This document shows positions 22,610 through 34,345 of a DNA stretch of 64,000 nt, one piece after another; within the stretch, counting starts at the first letter, position 1; each line of letters starts with the position of its first letter. Under the pieces are notes generated by a model. That model was not told the origin of the DNA. It did no database searches and worked only from the letters and a program-made list of their open reading frames with translations. Made by a program: the position numbers and the translations under genes. The stretch is from Naganishia liquefaciens (Eukaryota; Basidiomycota; Tremellomycetes; Filobasidiales; Filobasidiaceae), in assembly GCA_013423385.1 (NCBI GenBank), contig BLZA01000032.1, positions 372,001 to 436,000 of the forward strand. The letters are read 5' to 3'.

Positions 22610-25389
22610 ATGTCCTTCTGTTTTCCCTCGTGGTCGACCGCCTTTTCGCCGGCGTTCCATGAGGACGCCAAAGCGATGCTTGAAGGCGCGCTGAACAAGG
22701 TGAGCTTGACGAAGTGGTCAAGGAATACATGCTGATCTCGTTATGTAGGGGAGCAAACCTCCGGTCATCCAGGGAAAGATTGAAGTGGTCGAACTGTCCA
22801 TGGGGAAAATTGTAGGTAAATTCTACTTCCCGATTCGATAGCTGAGTCGGCATGCAGCCCCCGACTCTTACCCTTCTAGAGATCGGAGACCTTTCACTCG
22901 ACCGGTTTCGTGGCATCTTCAAGCTCGGCTACCAAGGAGACGCATGGCTTGAAGTACGCTGCAGAGTCCAGGCGAATCCACTGTCCCACAATCCCCACCT
23001 CCACGCCAATCACGCATTGCCCATGAGCACTCCATTACTGGCCTCCCAGCCGCTACTGGTTCCCATGACCCTCAAGCTTTCTCTCCTCAACCTTCGCGCG
23101 ATTCTCATCCTCGTCGTCAGCAAATCCAAAGGCATCACACTCGTATTCAAGAACGATCCTCTGCAAAACGTCGATGTCAGCAGTACCTTTGACAGCATTG
23201 AGGTCATTCGTGGATATCTGCAACAAGAAATCGAAGGACAGCTACGCGAAATGTTCAGAGAAGACTTACCTGGAATCATTCATCGCCTCAGTCAGAAATG
23301 GTTCGCTGGCAGCGGAATGGGAGGACGCGTAGAGATGCCGTACCGCAATGAGAGTGTATCCATACGGCCTGACGATCCGGGCACTCCGATGCCACAGCCA
23401 GATGACGAGGATCCACACGACTGGCACGATCCATATCGCGAGCGTGAGATATTTCCGCCTTATCGTCCTTCAGAGAATGCCTCAGATCGCCCCACCAATA
23501 CGAGCAGCTCTGATCCAACATCGCCGTCGTCACGGAGAAAATCACGCTCTACGCCGTCCGGCGCAACGCCAATACCGTACGGGGCGACTTCGCTGAATGG
23601 CTCTTCTATGCCTTCTCGTCGTCCGCGATCAGCGGAATCGCCGACATCGTATACCACTTTCCCCGATATCGAAGACTACGATCCGACATATGGGATGCGT
23701 CCCGAAGGTGTTCCCACTCATAGCGGGTATGAGGCATTCGGAAGATTGTGGGAACGTGCCAAGGAGGAGAAGGGCAGGGGGTTGGGCGGATTAATGAAGA
23801 TGGAACCCGTCAGGGAAGGCTGGACTGAGGGAGACGTTGAAGAGGATTGGGAAGCAGAGGCTGAAGCTGAAGCTGACGAGCTCGACGATCTCTTGGAGGG
23901 GCTACAACGGATAAGGTATCGTCAGGATCACCAATCGGACGATGTGGACGACCAAGACGACGATGTTACAGAGAATGCGAGCGTCGACGCTGTCGACGCT
24001 AGTCCATCGCTTCGTGTTCTGAACCGAGAGGGATCGAAGCCCTTCGGGCTTCGCGGCAACTCGTCCGCAGCGCCATCAGCTCCGTCGTCGACTGTCTCTG
24101 GCTGGAATACGCCGACATATTCGGCCAGCGGAAAGTCGGCCGTCCTCGCGCGTCCCAGGATATTTCACGCTCAGAGTCAAATTCGCGCACCTTCCGAGGC
24201 GGGCACAGTCGGAAGAACGCCTCACGTCAACGGTCTCAGTGCACTTGTACCGAGGAGTAATGGGCTGGCATCAAGTCCAGTTGGTACGACCGGTGCAGGC
24301 AGCACCGCTCGGCCCAGTTCCGTCAGATCAAGCACAGGAGGATCTGTCCTCGGCCTCGGCGTTGCTCGGTCTTTAATAGACCAACAAACTGGAGGGCCTG
24401 GCAGGTTTTGGCATCCGCCCGGGAACAGACATCACGCAGACCGCCAGGATCTGGTCATGTCGGCCAAGAACGGGCCGGGCATGCGACCTGAGCTTTCCAG
24501 AAGACACAGCAGAGCAGAGTCGTTGCCGTCGCACACATTCCAGCGACAAATGACGAAATTACCACCGACGCGCCTGAGTAATGTTGTGGCGGTTGCCAAC
24601 GGCGGAGGCGAGTACCAAAATGGCGACTATGAAGCGCGACCAGCAGGACCAGGATCCCCGCCATTCAACAGCAGACCCCTGTCGATGCCCATGGCTCCCA
24701 AAGAAATATCGTCGAATGCGCTCACGGTTTCACCCTCTCGCCGCGGACGTCGTCTCTCCAACGCTTATCGGCCGTTCCTGATGAACAATTCTCCGCCGAA
24801 CGCCTTCGGGGGCACGAGAATAAGCAATGGGATAGTCCTCCCGCTCAACGATTCAGTTTCGCAGCTCGCCACATTGTCTCACTCGAACCATACGCTGAGT
24901 CCGTATGCCAGGAATCATCAACACATTGCGGTGCGGAGTTTCCCGCATTTGCTCAGCCGCGCAAACTCGATGTATGCACCGAATACAGGCGGATATCAAA
25001 GCAATTTCCAATACGGACCGGGCATGGCACTTGTGCATGGTTCTCATCATGCCGGATGGTCTGGCGCCGAAGTCAAATCGAAGGCGAAGAGAAAGCGAAT
25101 TTTCCGGATCGGGGGAAATGCAAAGGACAATGAAACGGACAAAGCGGAAGTCATAGAAGCTAGCGCACAACTGAATACTGAGCCGGTCAATCGAGCATCG
25201 ATTCAGCCGATCTCAGGCGCATCCACCCCTCAACTATACTCGCGCGGCGCAACTGTTTATTCCGACAAGCTGCCTGTCACCCCTCGCTCCCGCCCGACAT
25301 CTGTCAAGCCGGGCTTGGAAACGGTGACACAAAAATCGCATAATAGACCACCCATGGCTTCTCGAACGTCTTATGGATTTCCAGTTTAA
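22610..25389 (+). CDS. MDM34: ERMES complex subunit Mdm34
   Basis: Three exons join in phase: 22610-22699, 22749-22811 and 22858-25389, giving 894 residues. The opening MSFCFPSWSTAFSP and then DAKAMLEGALNKGSKPPVI are the Mdm34 signature. The first 190 or so residues form the SMP lipid-transfer domain, including IEVVELSMG, LEIGDLSLDRFRGIFKL and DVSSTFDSIEVIRGYLQQEI. Mdm34 sits in the outer mitochondrial membrane and with Mmm1, Mdm10 and Mdm12 tethers mitochondria to the ER for phospholipid exchange. The remaining 700 residues are low-complexity, Ser/Pro-rich, with an acidic patch of WEAEAEAEADELDDLLEGL near residue 400, making this protein longer than yeast Mdm34. The start is fixed by the family-typical N terminus. 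Confidence 0.95.
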
Positions 25390-25817
25390 GAGCGCGTAAT
25401 AGATTGTCTTTGACCAAGGACCACACGTTGTACATAGCACATAAGAAATCATCTGTATCCCTAGTCATCGGTTCATCATGTGATCTTCCGACAGGTACGA
25501 AAAGTCGTGTTTTCGCCGCGAGAGAAGCAAGTAGACTCATACCCTTGTCACGGAATCGAAGTAGGCCCTTCATTTCATTGTCTCCTGTGAGCAACCTTGA
25601 TCAATATCGAATTTTCTCCTGGCCGATCCTTTGTCAAGCGGCATGAAAAGATCGAGAAATTCAACAGTGTAATGCTCATAGCCTCGATCTCGAGTTTTTC
25701 AGGAAGTGTCGAGCCAAAAAGCGCGCGAACATCTATGTATGAACAGCTCCAGAAAGGAAGATGATTCAAGAGGGGAATAAAACTGTACAACCAAGCATCT
25801 ATCGAACCGGCCTTCTA
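25390..25817. other. Convergent 3' intergenic region
   Basis: About 430 bp between the stops of MDM34 (+) and LIA1 (-). Only 3' UTR sequence is expected and nothing else was seen. Confidence 0.5.
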
Positions 25818-27069
25818 TCATGCCTTAACCGAAGCTACATTGACACCCCGATCCATCCCCGTCAACCTCTGCTTCACACCCTCTTCCTCCTCCTTGTCCG
25901 TCTTTGTTAGTCCATCCGCGTACTGGAACTGATTTGAATTTTCATACTCCCACATATCGACCGCAACCTGACAGCTCTCACGCACGACGGGCGGCGCATC
26001 TTGCTTAACCGCCCATTCGCGCAGGATAGCCAAGACGCCCTTCTCCTCGTCTTCCTTGGTATCAAATGTTCCCTCTTCGCCCTCGGACGCGATGCCGCCC
26101 AGGGCTTCGGCCGCTTCGTGACGGACCATGTCGTCTTCCGTTGGGTTTCGCATTGTGCGCAAAAGTGCCGGGATCGAGTGCGGCGAAGAAAGCTGGCCAA
26201 AGACGTAGGCGATTTCGTGCCTGTGATGGCGGTTCAGATCGATGCTTTGGGATAATCATAGCCGCCTGACTTACCTGAACAAGGCGCTCGAGTCGTTGAA
26301 TCCATCTGCTAGAGCCAAGACAGCTGCTCGCGCGTTTTCTGTCGAATCCGCCTTGACAGCCGCGTTTCTGAGCGCAAACATGGCTCGGTATCGCTCAAAG
26401 AGATGCTTGGACGTGTCCAGCAGCGTGGTGCGAAGGGATTCTATCGGTTCGTTTTCAAGAGCAGCGGCGGCTGGTGCGGGATCGATCGTTGGGAAGTTGG
26501 GGCTGTATGCGGTGATGAGTACGCCAGGATGAGCGGCAACACTGTAGAGGACTCACTCTACCTGCTTGTTCCTGCCTTCCTCCGTAAAGTGATCCCACTC
26601 GATCTTGGCAACAGCGATCTGACACGTCTCCCTGACACTCCTCGATTCATCATTCAGATACTTCTTCAACAACTCCAAGCTCGGCAACGAGCTCAACGCG
26701 CCCAATGCCTCAGCCGCTTCGTGTCGTACCATTTCCCCGTGAAAGTTGTCGGCGTCGACGAGGACGGCCTCGAGGTGCGGAATAGCGGATGGACGGCCGA
26801 TTTGCCCGAGGACATAGGCGAGTTCATGCTTGAGGAGTGCCGATGGGTCAGCAAATCCTGCAGAACATATCGCTGTGTCAGTTGTCAATCTTGCAACGTT
26901 CTGACGCAGATTACCCACCGCTGGCGATGGTAGTGACAGCTTCCTCGGACGCAACAGCCTTGAGCGTGAACAGGGCTCTGAAACGCTCATGGAGCGGTGT
27001 CTTGCCAGAGTTATCGAGCAGGCAAGATGAGAGCGACTGAAACTGTTCTGTGGAGACGTTGATGGACAT
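25818..27069 (-). CDS. LIA1: Deoxyhypusine hydroxylase
   Basis: Four exons join in phase: 26919-27069, 26557-26857, 26275-26502 and 25818-26220, giving 360 residues. The protein is two halves of HEAT-like repeats carrying the four His-Glu iron-binding pairs: [33 protein letters not shown] and [11 protein letters not shown]. The enzyme hydroxylates deoxyhypusine on eIF5A, the last step of hypusine synthesis, with a di-iron centre. The second exon ends at donor GTGAGT after GTAGA, which joins to give [13 protein letters not shown]. An acidic insert ([14 protein letters not shown]) near the C terminus makes it longer than the human enzyme. It is divergent from KIN17 and convergent with MDM34. 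Confidence 0.95.
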
Positions 27070-27358
27070 GGTGTACGGTTATGATCGCAGAGGGATATGT
27101 CTGGCCGTGCTGTGATGGTGAAGAGGACCCGTCGAAAAAAGTTGCAAGTTGGAAGCTGATCGCCGCGATTGTCTGGGATTAGCTTCCGCCCGGAGTATCT
27201 GATAAAGGTTGATCCAGAGTGGGAAGGTGGCGAGGATGGTGATCGAGGTCAACGGGAACGTCTGGCGAGTTGTTCAGATTCTTGCGAGATTCAGTAATCG
27301 GTGGTTAAACTCTCTGGTCAAGCATACAACAGTCCATTAGAAAGGCCAAAGAAACATC
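27070..27358. promoter_or_regulatory. Divergent promoter between LIA1 and KIN17
   Basis: 289 bp separate the two start codons, the second-shortest shared promoter here after BIR1/RBK1. No TATA box is evident. The tight spacing implies overlapping or closely abutting 5' control elements. Confidence 0.6.
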
Positions 27359-28627
27359 ATGCCCCGTGCTGAAGCAGGAACCGCAAAAGCCATAGGAAAT
27401 GCCATCAAGGCCAAGGGTACGTAGGTTTACAGCAGATGGTGACACAGCTGATCATCATCATCATCATCTTTAGGTCTTGGTCGGCTGCGGTGGTACTGCC
27501 AAGTATGTCAGAAACAATGCAGAGATGAAAACGGCTTCAAGATGCACAGCCAGTCGGAAGGGTGAGTCTTGAATACCGTCATTCTTTGGCGTATGCTGAC
27601 GCGAGCACTCAGCCATATCCGAGCGATGCTTGTGGTTGGAGAAAACGCCGGACGACACATCAATGACTTTTCACAGCAGTTTCAGAAAGAGTTCCTTCAA
27701 CTGTTATCAAGAAAGTAGGTCGCTCAGAACATGTGCCTCGCCGTAGCTGACTCAAGGCTGTCACCCAGATACCAAACCAAACTCGTGCGCGCCAACCAAG
27801 TCTACAATGAATATATCCAAGACAAGAACCATCTCCACATGAACTCTACGCGCTGGGTTTCCCTCACCGAATTTGTCAAGTACCTCGGCCGAGAGGGCAT
27901 TGTCCGCGCTGAAGAGAACGAAAAAGGATGGTGGATCTCATGGGTCGACAATTCGCCAAAATCACTCGCGCGGCAGGCCGAGTCGCAGAAGCGGGAACGG
28001 GCAGATATGGATGACGAGCAGAGACAGAGGAAGCAATTGAAAGAGCAGATCGAGCGGGCGCAGATGCAGGCAGAGGCGCTGAGAGCACAGGAGGAGGCCA
28101 AGGTCCAGGGTCTGCAGAGGGATGAGGGTGCATCAAAGGTGTCGTTGTCGATATCCCTGGGCGGGAAGAAGTCGCCAGATGCGGAAACACGGCCACCGTC
28201 GGCCGATGAGGCGAAATCACCCCTGAATGTACCTGTAAAGCAGGAATCTCTGACAGAGCAGACAATGCCGTCACCCGACGCCGCGTCGGATCGTCCACCA
28301 GAACCTGCGTCCGCCGTACCGCCCGTGGCCAAAGTTCACATCGGTAATCCACTCAAGCGTCCAGCGCCCGGACTCAATGTTTTCAAGCAGGCCAGCAAAT
28401 CCGCAAAGACGTCGGCAACTGCCAGTGCGCCGCGTCATGCGGATGACGAAGATGGACCATCGAAAGCGAGTGTCAGCCATCTCGCTGGGAAAAAGTTTTT
28501 GACGGCGGCGGAGAAGCTCATGTTGGAGGATATGGAAAGGAAGAAGCGGGCGGGAAGCGGGACAGGTGGTAGCCGTGGTATCGGGTATCAAGGCATGGGT
28601 CCGAGTCGTGGGCCCGCTCGACGTTAG
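27359..28627 (+). CDS. KIN17-like DNA/RNA-binding zinc-finger protein
   Basis: Four exons join in phase: 27359-27416, 27474-27561, 27613-27714 and 27769-28627, giving 368 residues. The N terminus MPRAEAGTAKAIGNAIKAKG is the Kin17 opening. A C2H2 zinc finger follows at C28-x2-C31-x12-H44-x5-H50. Next comes the Kin17 winged-helix domain, including FQKEFLQLLSRKYQTKLV, YNEYIQDKNHLHMNSTRW and VKYLGREGIVRAEENEKGWW. A coiled-coil segment rich in Gln/Arg/Glu covers about residues 155-195, and a basic Gly-rich tail closes the protein. Kin17 proteins act in DNA replication/repair and pre-mRNA processing; the yeast relative is Rts2. The metazoan C-terminal KOW/SH3-like part is not evident. Intron 1 ends in an (ATC)6 run in place of a polypyrimidine tract. 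Confidence 0.93.
27451..27468. repeat. (ATC)6 microsatellite in KIN17 intron 1
   Basis: Six perfect ATC triplets lie just before the CTTTAG acceptor of the 57-nt first intron, at the place where a branch site and pyrimidine tract would be expected. Confidence 0.85.
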
Positions 28628-28798
28628 TGCTTCTCTCTGCAAGTCTCTGGTTGTATCTACTTTCCGTTCTGCGTTTCATGGCATTTATGCAGTCGCCTTC
28701 ACCGTGCCTCTTCTCACAATACTAGATGACTTGCTCGTTGAATGATTGAGAAAAAACATGGGCATCATGCCGAACCTAGCGATACAACTAAAAATCCG

Positions 28799-30536
28799 CT
28801 ATGCTGCACTCCTGTTGATATTGCCGTAACCGATACCAACGCAGCTGACCATAAACTCTGGCGGCCGCAACTTGCCATTCTGAATTCCGTGCCTTTCTAC
28901 CTTGGCCTGTTTGATCTCGTTGACAGTCATGCCCATGACGACCTGTCCATCTTCGTCTTCCTCCTCAGACGACTGCTCCGATTCCCCTTCTTCCTCTCCT
29001 GCGTCCTTCTTTTCTGCGTCCGCAACCGCGTTCGTCGAAAGCGGCGTGCCCATGGAGGCGATTTTAAATCTGACTCCGAAGAAGTCATACAGATCGCGCA
29101 GATATTGTATGCTGGAAAGGTAACGCTATCAGATTGCCGAATCGAGATGGCAAAGTATCACTCACGAGAAAGGCGTCAGTGCACCCATCCTGCACCGACC
29201 GACATCTTCACTTCCGAGAACCATCATAAGCAAAACCAGCCATTGGTGTGCCTCATCCACGCATCCGCCCTTGGCGACAGAGTCCAACAGAAGCCTGGCG
29301 GCATACAGGGCCAACTCTTCCGGCGTCTGAAATCGCGGCAAAGTCGGCGCGGAGGATACGTCGTTGATCTGTAACGATGATGCGGCGGACTGATTCGCCG
29401 ACGGTACAGGTACGGATACCGTTTCGGCGGCGTGGATAGCCGAAGTATTGGAGAGCGATAGTAGGGTCAAACCGTAACCGGGAGACCTGAAACCGCATCA
29501 GCACACAGGTGTTACGAATGATTCGCGCAAACCCACTTTCCGCTGTCTTCGCCCTTGTAAACATCTGTGTACAAGTAGATGTCGGGAATGTATCGATTTA
29601 GCACTGATCTGGCAGCTTCGACCATCCGATTGGCGAACTGCGGCGATACTCTTGTCGACCATCTATACCGGAAAGGTGAGTGGCGTTTATAGAAACTGCG
29701 TCAAAAGGGATCACATACGAAATGCCCCGTATACGCTTGATCTTGCCAGGTTCCACGAAGTTTAGCGTCTTGACGTTCTTGACGACAGGACAACGGAAAA
29801 GGACCTGCCCACCTCCGAGCGGCGCAGCGCCACGCTTCTTGATCTATTCCGAGACATCAGATCTTGCAGATTTCGAATGAATTATGGCGTACCTGTAGTT
29901 CCAGGCCATCCTCGATACCGAAGAGATGGAGATGCGGAAGCGTCACCGTCCGTATCATATCCACCTTCAAAGTCGTCAGCACAGCTTCAAGGATCGTAGC
30001 CAGGCGTTCGGCTCACGCTAAGATCCCTTCCTTCCTCACTCGTAATGCCTTCCATCCGGATCTCCAGCGGCCTCTTGCCGAAACAACCCAACACAACCAG
30101 TGGTTCCAGGAAGTACCCTATCGACCTCGATAGCGGACATGTATGCGTGAATGTGCCGCCAGGCAGGAGACCGGGGTGAAGTAAGACGGTGGTACCGGTG
30201 TACGAGATCTCGATTGTTGTTCCGTTTGTAACCTTTTCAATGAGACGAAGGAAGGAGACTTCGTAGTCTGATATTGCAAAGATGAACGTCTGTGTTTCGC
30301 CAAGCAGGCGCATGAAGCTTACCACGAAGTCCGATATCCACCTCATCCTGCCTGATGCCTTCAATCTTGACACTCTTGCCTGACAAAACACTCAGCACGA
30401 TCCGTTGCCGCAGGTGCTGATGGCCACGGAACGTCAAAACTTTGCGGGATCCGTTGATCGTCGCCCGTGGTGGCGGCGCATCCCGAGTAGCGGCCTTGAG
30501 CTTGGAGTTTGTTGAAGCCGAGCGTGCGGGCGCCAT
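28799..30536 (-). CDS. RCL1: RNA 3'-terminal phosphate cyclase-like protein Rcl1
   Basis: Seven exons join in phase: 30323-30536, 30017-30267, 29893-29964, 29719-29843, 29537-29662, 29166-29486 and 28799-29111, giving 473 residues. Landmarks are LTFRGHQHLRQRIVLSVLSG, GLRDYEVSFLRLIEKVTNG, HTCPLSRSIGYFLEPLV, GGGQVLFRCPVVKNVK and the C-terminal MVSCVGIGYGN. Rcl1 is a nucleolar factor of the small-subunit processome that works with Bms1 in 18S rRNA maturation; it has the cyclase fold but not cyclase activity in characterised species. It is about 100 residues longer than the yeast protein because of a Ser/Val/Pro-rich insert after GYGLTLLSLS and an acidic insert (EEEGESEQSSEEEDEDG) before the end. 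It is convergent with KIN17, with 171 bp between stops. Confidence 0.93.
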
Positions 30537-30983
30537 CGTGTTGTTGAGAGTCAGCGAGAAGTGGGCAATAGACCTGGCAGGATGAGGTGTTTCATATTGC
30601 TATTCCAACTTTTTGGGCGCCTGCGGCTTGCTTCCGCTGATAATCGACCTGTATTTTCGGCGGCCGGCTTCTGGGAGGTACGTCCTAGCTAGTTAGCTGC
30701 CGCTGGTAACGTTCCTTCTTGTCCACCTGACCAAGATGACACGGCACTCGTTAAGGTCTTCTCAGGTCGTGTGAATAGCCTTCGTTTCCTTTCCATCGCC
30801 GTGGTATTCAGGACGCCTCTCTCCACGGTCGATTTTACCAGAATTCCTTGTCTGCAAATCAGCCTTTGGGCGTCGCACGACCATCCACCTTGCAACGGCA
30901 ACGGCTCTCCCCTTTGAGCAAACCGCTTGTCGAAAGGCTAAACCTCGCGGTTTTCAGTCGATCTCCCCCGTCTTTGGAGCACC
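30537..30983. promoter_or_regulatory. Divergent promoter between RCL1 and RAD6
   Basis: 447 bp between two start codons. No exon or TATA box was recognised. The RAD6 side is pyrimidine-rich just before the ATG. Confidence 0.55.
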
Positions 30984-31743
30984 ATGGTGAGCAGAGCTCT
31001 AACTTTCTGCAGTGAAAAAGCAGAAAAGAACCACTTTTTATTGCTGCTTACCAATTCGCCGACCAGTCCACCATCGCTCGTCGTCGATTAGTGAGGGATC
31101 TCAAGCGCCTCAAAACAGAAGTTCCCGAGGGCATCTCTGCTTTCCCCAAACCAGAAAACATTATGCTATGGAACGCCGTCATCGTTGGACCTGGCAAGTT
31201 GCGACGCTCCCTCGCATCAATGCTCAAGTTTAACCCTTTCCTTCAGCCGACACGCCGTTCGCAGGCGGCACATTCCGCCTCATCATGACATTCGAAGAAA
31301 CTTACCCGAACCGTCCACCATCGGTGAAATTCGTGTCGAAAATGTTTCATCCGAACGTCTACAACAATGGCGAGCTGTGTCTCGACATCTTGCAGAACCG
31401 ATGGAGTCCGACATATGACGTTATGTCGATCTTGACGAGTGTGCAGAGTTTGCTGAATGATCCGAATCCCGGGAGGTTAGTGTCGATGCTGCAATGAACG
31501 GGAGATAGCTAATGGCCTTCTATAGTCCCGCGAACGCAGAGGCTGCCCAGCTGTTCAGGGACAACATGAAGGAGTACATACGCAGAGTTCGCGTGAGTGC
31601 TCTCCTGTTCTTGCTTGCGCTGTGACCGACATTCTTCCCTGCATCGATGATGATCACGCATACAGTTGATCGTCGACGAATCGTGGGTAGACGACGAAGA
31701 TCTTGAAGAGATAGCAGAGATGGAGAAATCTGATGACGCTTGA
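30984..31743 (+). CDS. RAD6: Ubiquitin-conjugating enzyme E2 Rad6/Ubc2
   Basis: Five coding exons join in phase: 30984-30986, 31067-31193, 31247-31475, 31526-31592 and 31666-31743, giving 167 residues. The N terminus [16 protein letters not shown], the HPN motif and catalytic Cys88 in [16 protein letters not shown] match yeast Rad6, with the same cysteine number. The C terminus is an acidic tail ([17 protein letters not shown]), as in yeast Rad6. Rad6 ubiquitinates H2B with Bre1, PCNA with Rad18 and N-end-rule substrates with Ubr1. The first coding exon is only the ATG: intron 1 starts straight after it (GTGAGC) and exon 2 resumes at codon 2. Intron 2 (31194-31246) begins GCAAGT, a GC-AG intron; splicing there gives the expected [12 protein letters not shown]. 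Confidence 0.96.
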
Positions 31744-32419
31744 TCGACCAATTTTATTCCACTTCGGTCTCCTCTGATTACGATCGCCATCTTCCATCTG
31801 AACTCGCTCGGTGCGATGAAAATCCTCTCGCCAAATTTGCCAATCGCCTTTTCATCAATCACGCGTAACCTCGAACTATCGCACAGCAATGCAAACGACG
31901 AATCCGATGGAAGCGAGGACGTTTCCGATTAGGGACGGTGGCTACATTTCCCATGGTAACAGCCTGTCTGCGAGACTCGCAACTCATTTGGGGCAGTACG
32001 GCGCCTGATCAACGTTGTATATTTATCATTCAGCATAGTTGTACCATATGCGTCCAGGCCTCATTACAGTGAACGAAATGGGACCTGGCACGCAGAAACA
32101 CATCGAATCATACGGCAGATCATAGAATGCGCATAAGAAATGACTGGGTAGCTACGCCAAAGCTGCATGGCTTAATACAACCTAGCGAGCACAAGGTATC
32201 CATAGGCCAGAGTCCATGTCACTGGAGAATCCGTACTTGATCACAGTGACAATGAGGAGATGCCTTAAAACGGCAATACAAACTGTTGTGCTAATTTTGC
32301 ATACAAATTGGTGTCGTGTTGTTTATACAAAGGTCGTCGTGAAGGGAGCGAAAGAATGTCCATCGTTGTCTTCTGCAAGTATTGTCCGTCATGACGTGTC
32401 GGCGTACTGATGTGCTGGT
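31744..32419. other. Convergent 3' intergenic region
   Basis: About 676 bp between the stops of RAD6 (+) and the serine-rich gene (-). It is relatively AT-rich near 32,250-32,320. No coding exon was found. Confidence 0.5.
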
Positions 32420-34345
32420 TTAGCAGACGGAAGCTCGAGCTTGTTGCTGAGTCCAGGGAAAGGGCATGCCTTCGGATTTCCGCCTGCCGCTGACGACGTC
32501 AACAAGAAATTCGTCATGTCGTACGTCATCGGTGTTGTCTTCGTCTTGGACCGACTGCAATTTCAACGGCTCAACGCTATCGAGAGATAGACGACATAGT
32601 GCAGAAGGCGAGTCGGCAAAGATTGCGGCAGGAAGCTGGCTGATGCTGGCGGGACGAGGTGTCTTGGGGCAGATGTACATGATCTGATCGTCTTCGTTGT
32701 CTTCTCGTAAAGGCGGTGTCGGAAGAGGCGATCCGTCCTCGGATTCGAGTGACTCGACCGATCGATTGTAGACAAGAGCGGGAGGCGCAGAGATACAAAA
32801 GTCGGCAAAGGCGGACGCCAGGTGTTGTCGCATGAGTTCCTCGTCGTCAGAGTCGTCAGAGTCGTCCGGCGATTCGAACGAAGAACATTGTCTGAGGGCA
32901 GGCGAGATCGGTCGGACTTGGATGCCCGCCGCAAACTCGTCGTCTTGCTCAACCGGCAATGTCGACTTGGTAAGCTTGACTGCCGTTGTCGATTCGGCTT
33001 CCGAAAAGACGCAATTCCGCAGCGACGATGGTGTGGTCGGTCGCAAGTGCTGATGAATGGGTGCAATGGTGCCATTGCTGCAAGCTCTCCGAATGCCCTT
33101 TTGTTCGATCTTTGCCAATTCGCGAGCCTCGGCTTCTTCGCGTTGATCCTGGTCGCTACGCAAATCATCTCCCAATCGAACGAGGGAAGCCAAGTGCGAG
33201 CTGAGATCGTTGATGCGTCGATGCATCGTGGCATACGGGACACGAAAGGTCGCTGGAAGCTCCGAGTAATCGGGCAACGTGGCAATGTACAACGCTGGTG
33301 CAAGCGAAGTGATACTGTCGGCTTTGACGGTAGATGCTGATGACGATGCAGACATGCTGCGGCGGGATGTCGGTGCTGTCGCAGAGGACTCGGGAACATT
33401 GGCCAATGCGCGCCTAAAGTTGCTCGAGGCATTGTGTCGAGATCCGAGCGAGGGTCGTCGTAGGACCGTTGCAACGGTTGCTGTACGCTGGTACTCGGCT
33501 CGCTCCAGCAGGGCTTCGATCTCGGTCTGGAGGGTGTTCCACTCTTCCCGCTTCTTGGCGAGGTCGGACTCGATTGTCAAGTAGAGATAGGTTGACGGCA
33601 ATGACGCCTTCAAACATGGCAAGACGAATTGACGGAAAGTGTCGACAAGCATGGATCGCGCGAGACGTCGGTGGAACTTTGCTGGGTTGACTGCACGCTG
33701 CATGGCCATCGTTGAGGTGGGTCGACCTTGATGCGATGCTCGAGCTTGCTGCATGGCGAAGCTGCCGGCGGAGACATCGGTCGAACTTGGAGATGAAGAG
33801 GAGATCAATGGCGAAAGTAGGCTCATCAACAAGGAAGAGGGGCTTGATCGTCGTGTTTCCAAGAACGAGCTGCCGGATGCTTTTGGGCGAGGAGACATCG
33901 GCGGCGACATCGGACTGACGGTGCCATCCTTTGGTACGGGAACGAAAGAGAGGTTAACTTGTTCGATGACCTTGTCGCATTGCGCCATGCATGCCGAAGT
34001 CAATTCGAGCCAACGTTCACTGCCGTCGTGCATCTGGATGTTGATCTGCTTGGCATAAGTGATAAAGGTTACTTCGGTGATGACACCGAACAACCACGAT
34101 GCCTTATCGCCGAGAAGAATGTTGCTGCACTCGATGCCTTGCTGCAAGCATATCGAGCGGTGCGCCAGGAGTTGAGAGGGAAGCGGAAGACCCTTTGCAC
34201 TTTGGAGAATATGGGTCAGCGTCGACGGGGCGCTTGTCAACACCGCAACTCACCTGTATGGTTGGTTGGGAATCGGCAAGGTAAAGAGAATGGTTGGCGG
34301 CTGAGGATTGGCTTCGGTAGGAGTAGGTACCAGACGGAGCAGCAT
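32420..34345 (-). CDS. Serine-rich protein of unknown function
   Basis: Two exons join in phase, 34254-34345 and 32420-34199, giving 623 residues. I do not recognise the family. The first 120 residues look folded: LLLRLV, PPTILFTLPIP and KASWLFGVITEVTFITYAKQ suggest a strand-rich domain, followed by a helix with ELTSACMAQCDKVIEQVN. Then come Ser/Pro-rich tracts and a helical block (RRLARSMLVDTFRQFVLPCL and SDLAKKREEWNTLQTEIEAL). A second helical region lies around MHRRINDLSSHLASLVRLGDD. Acidic/Ser patches (DDSDDSDDEE) close the protein. No membrane segment or zinc motif was seen. The start is the only ATG in the first exon frame. The long pyrimidine-rich DNA upstream suggests a long spliced leader. 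Confidence 0.7.
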
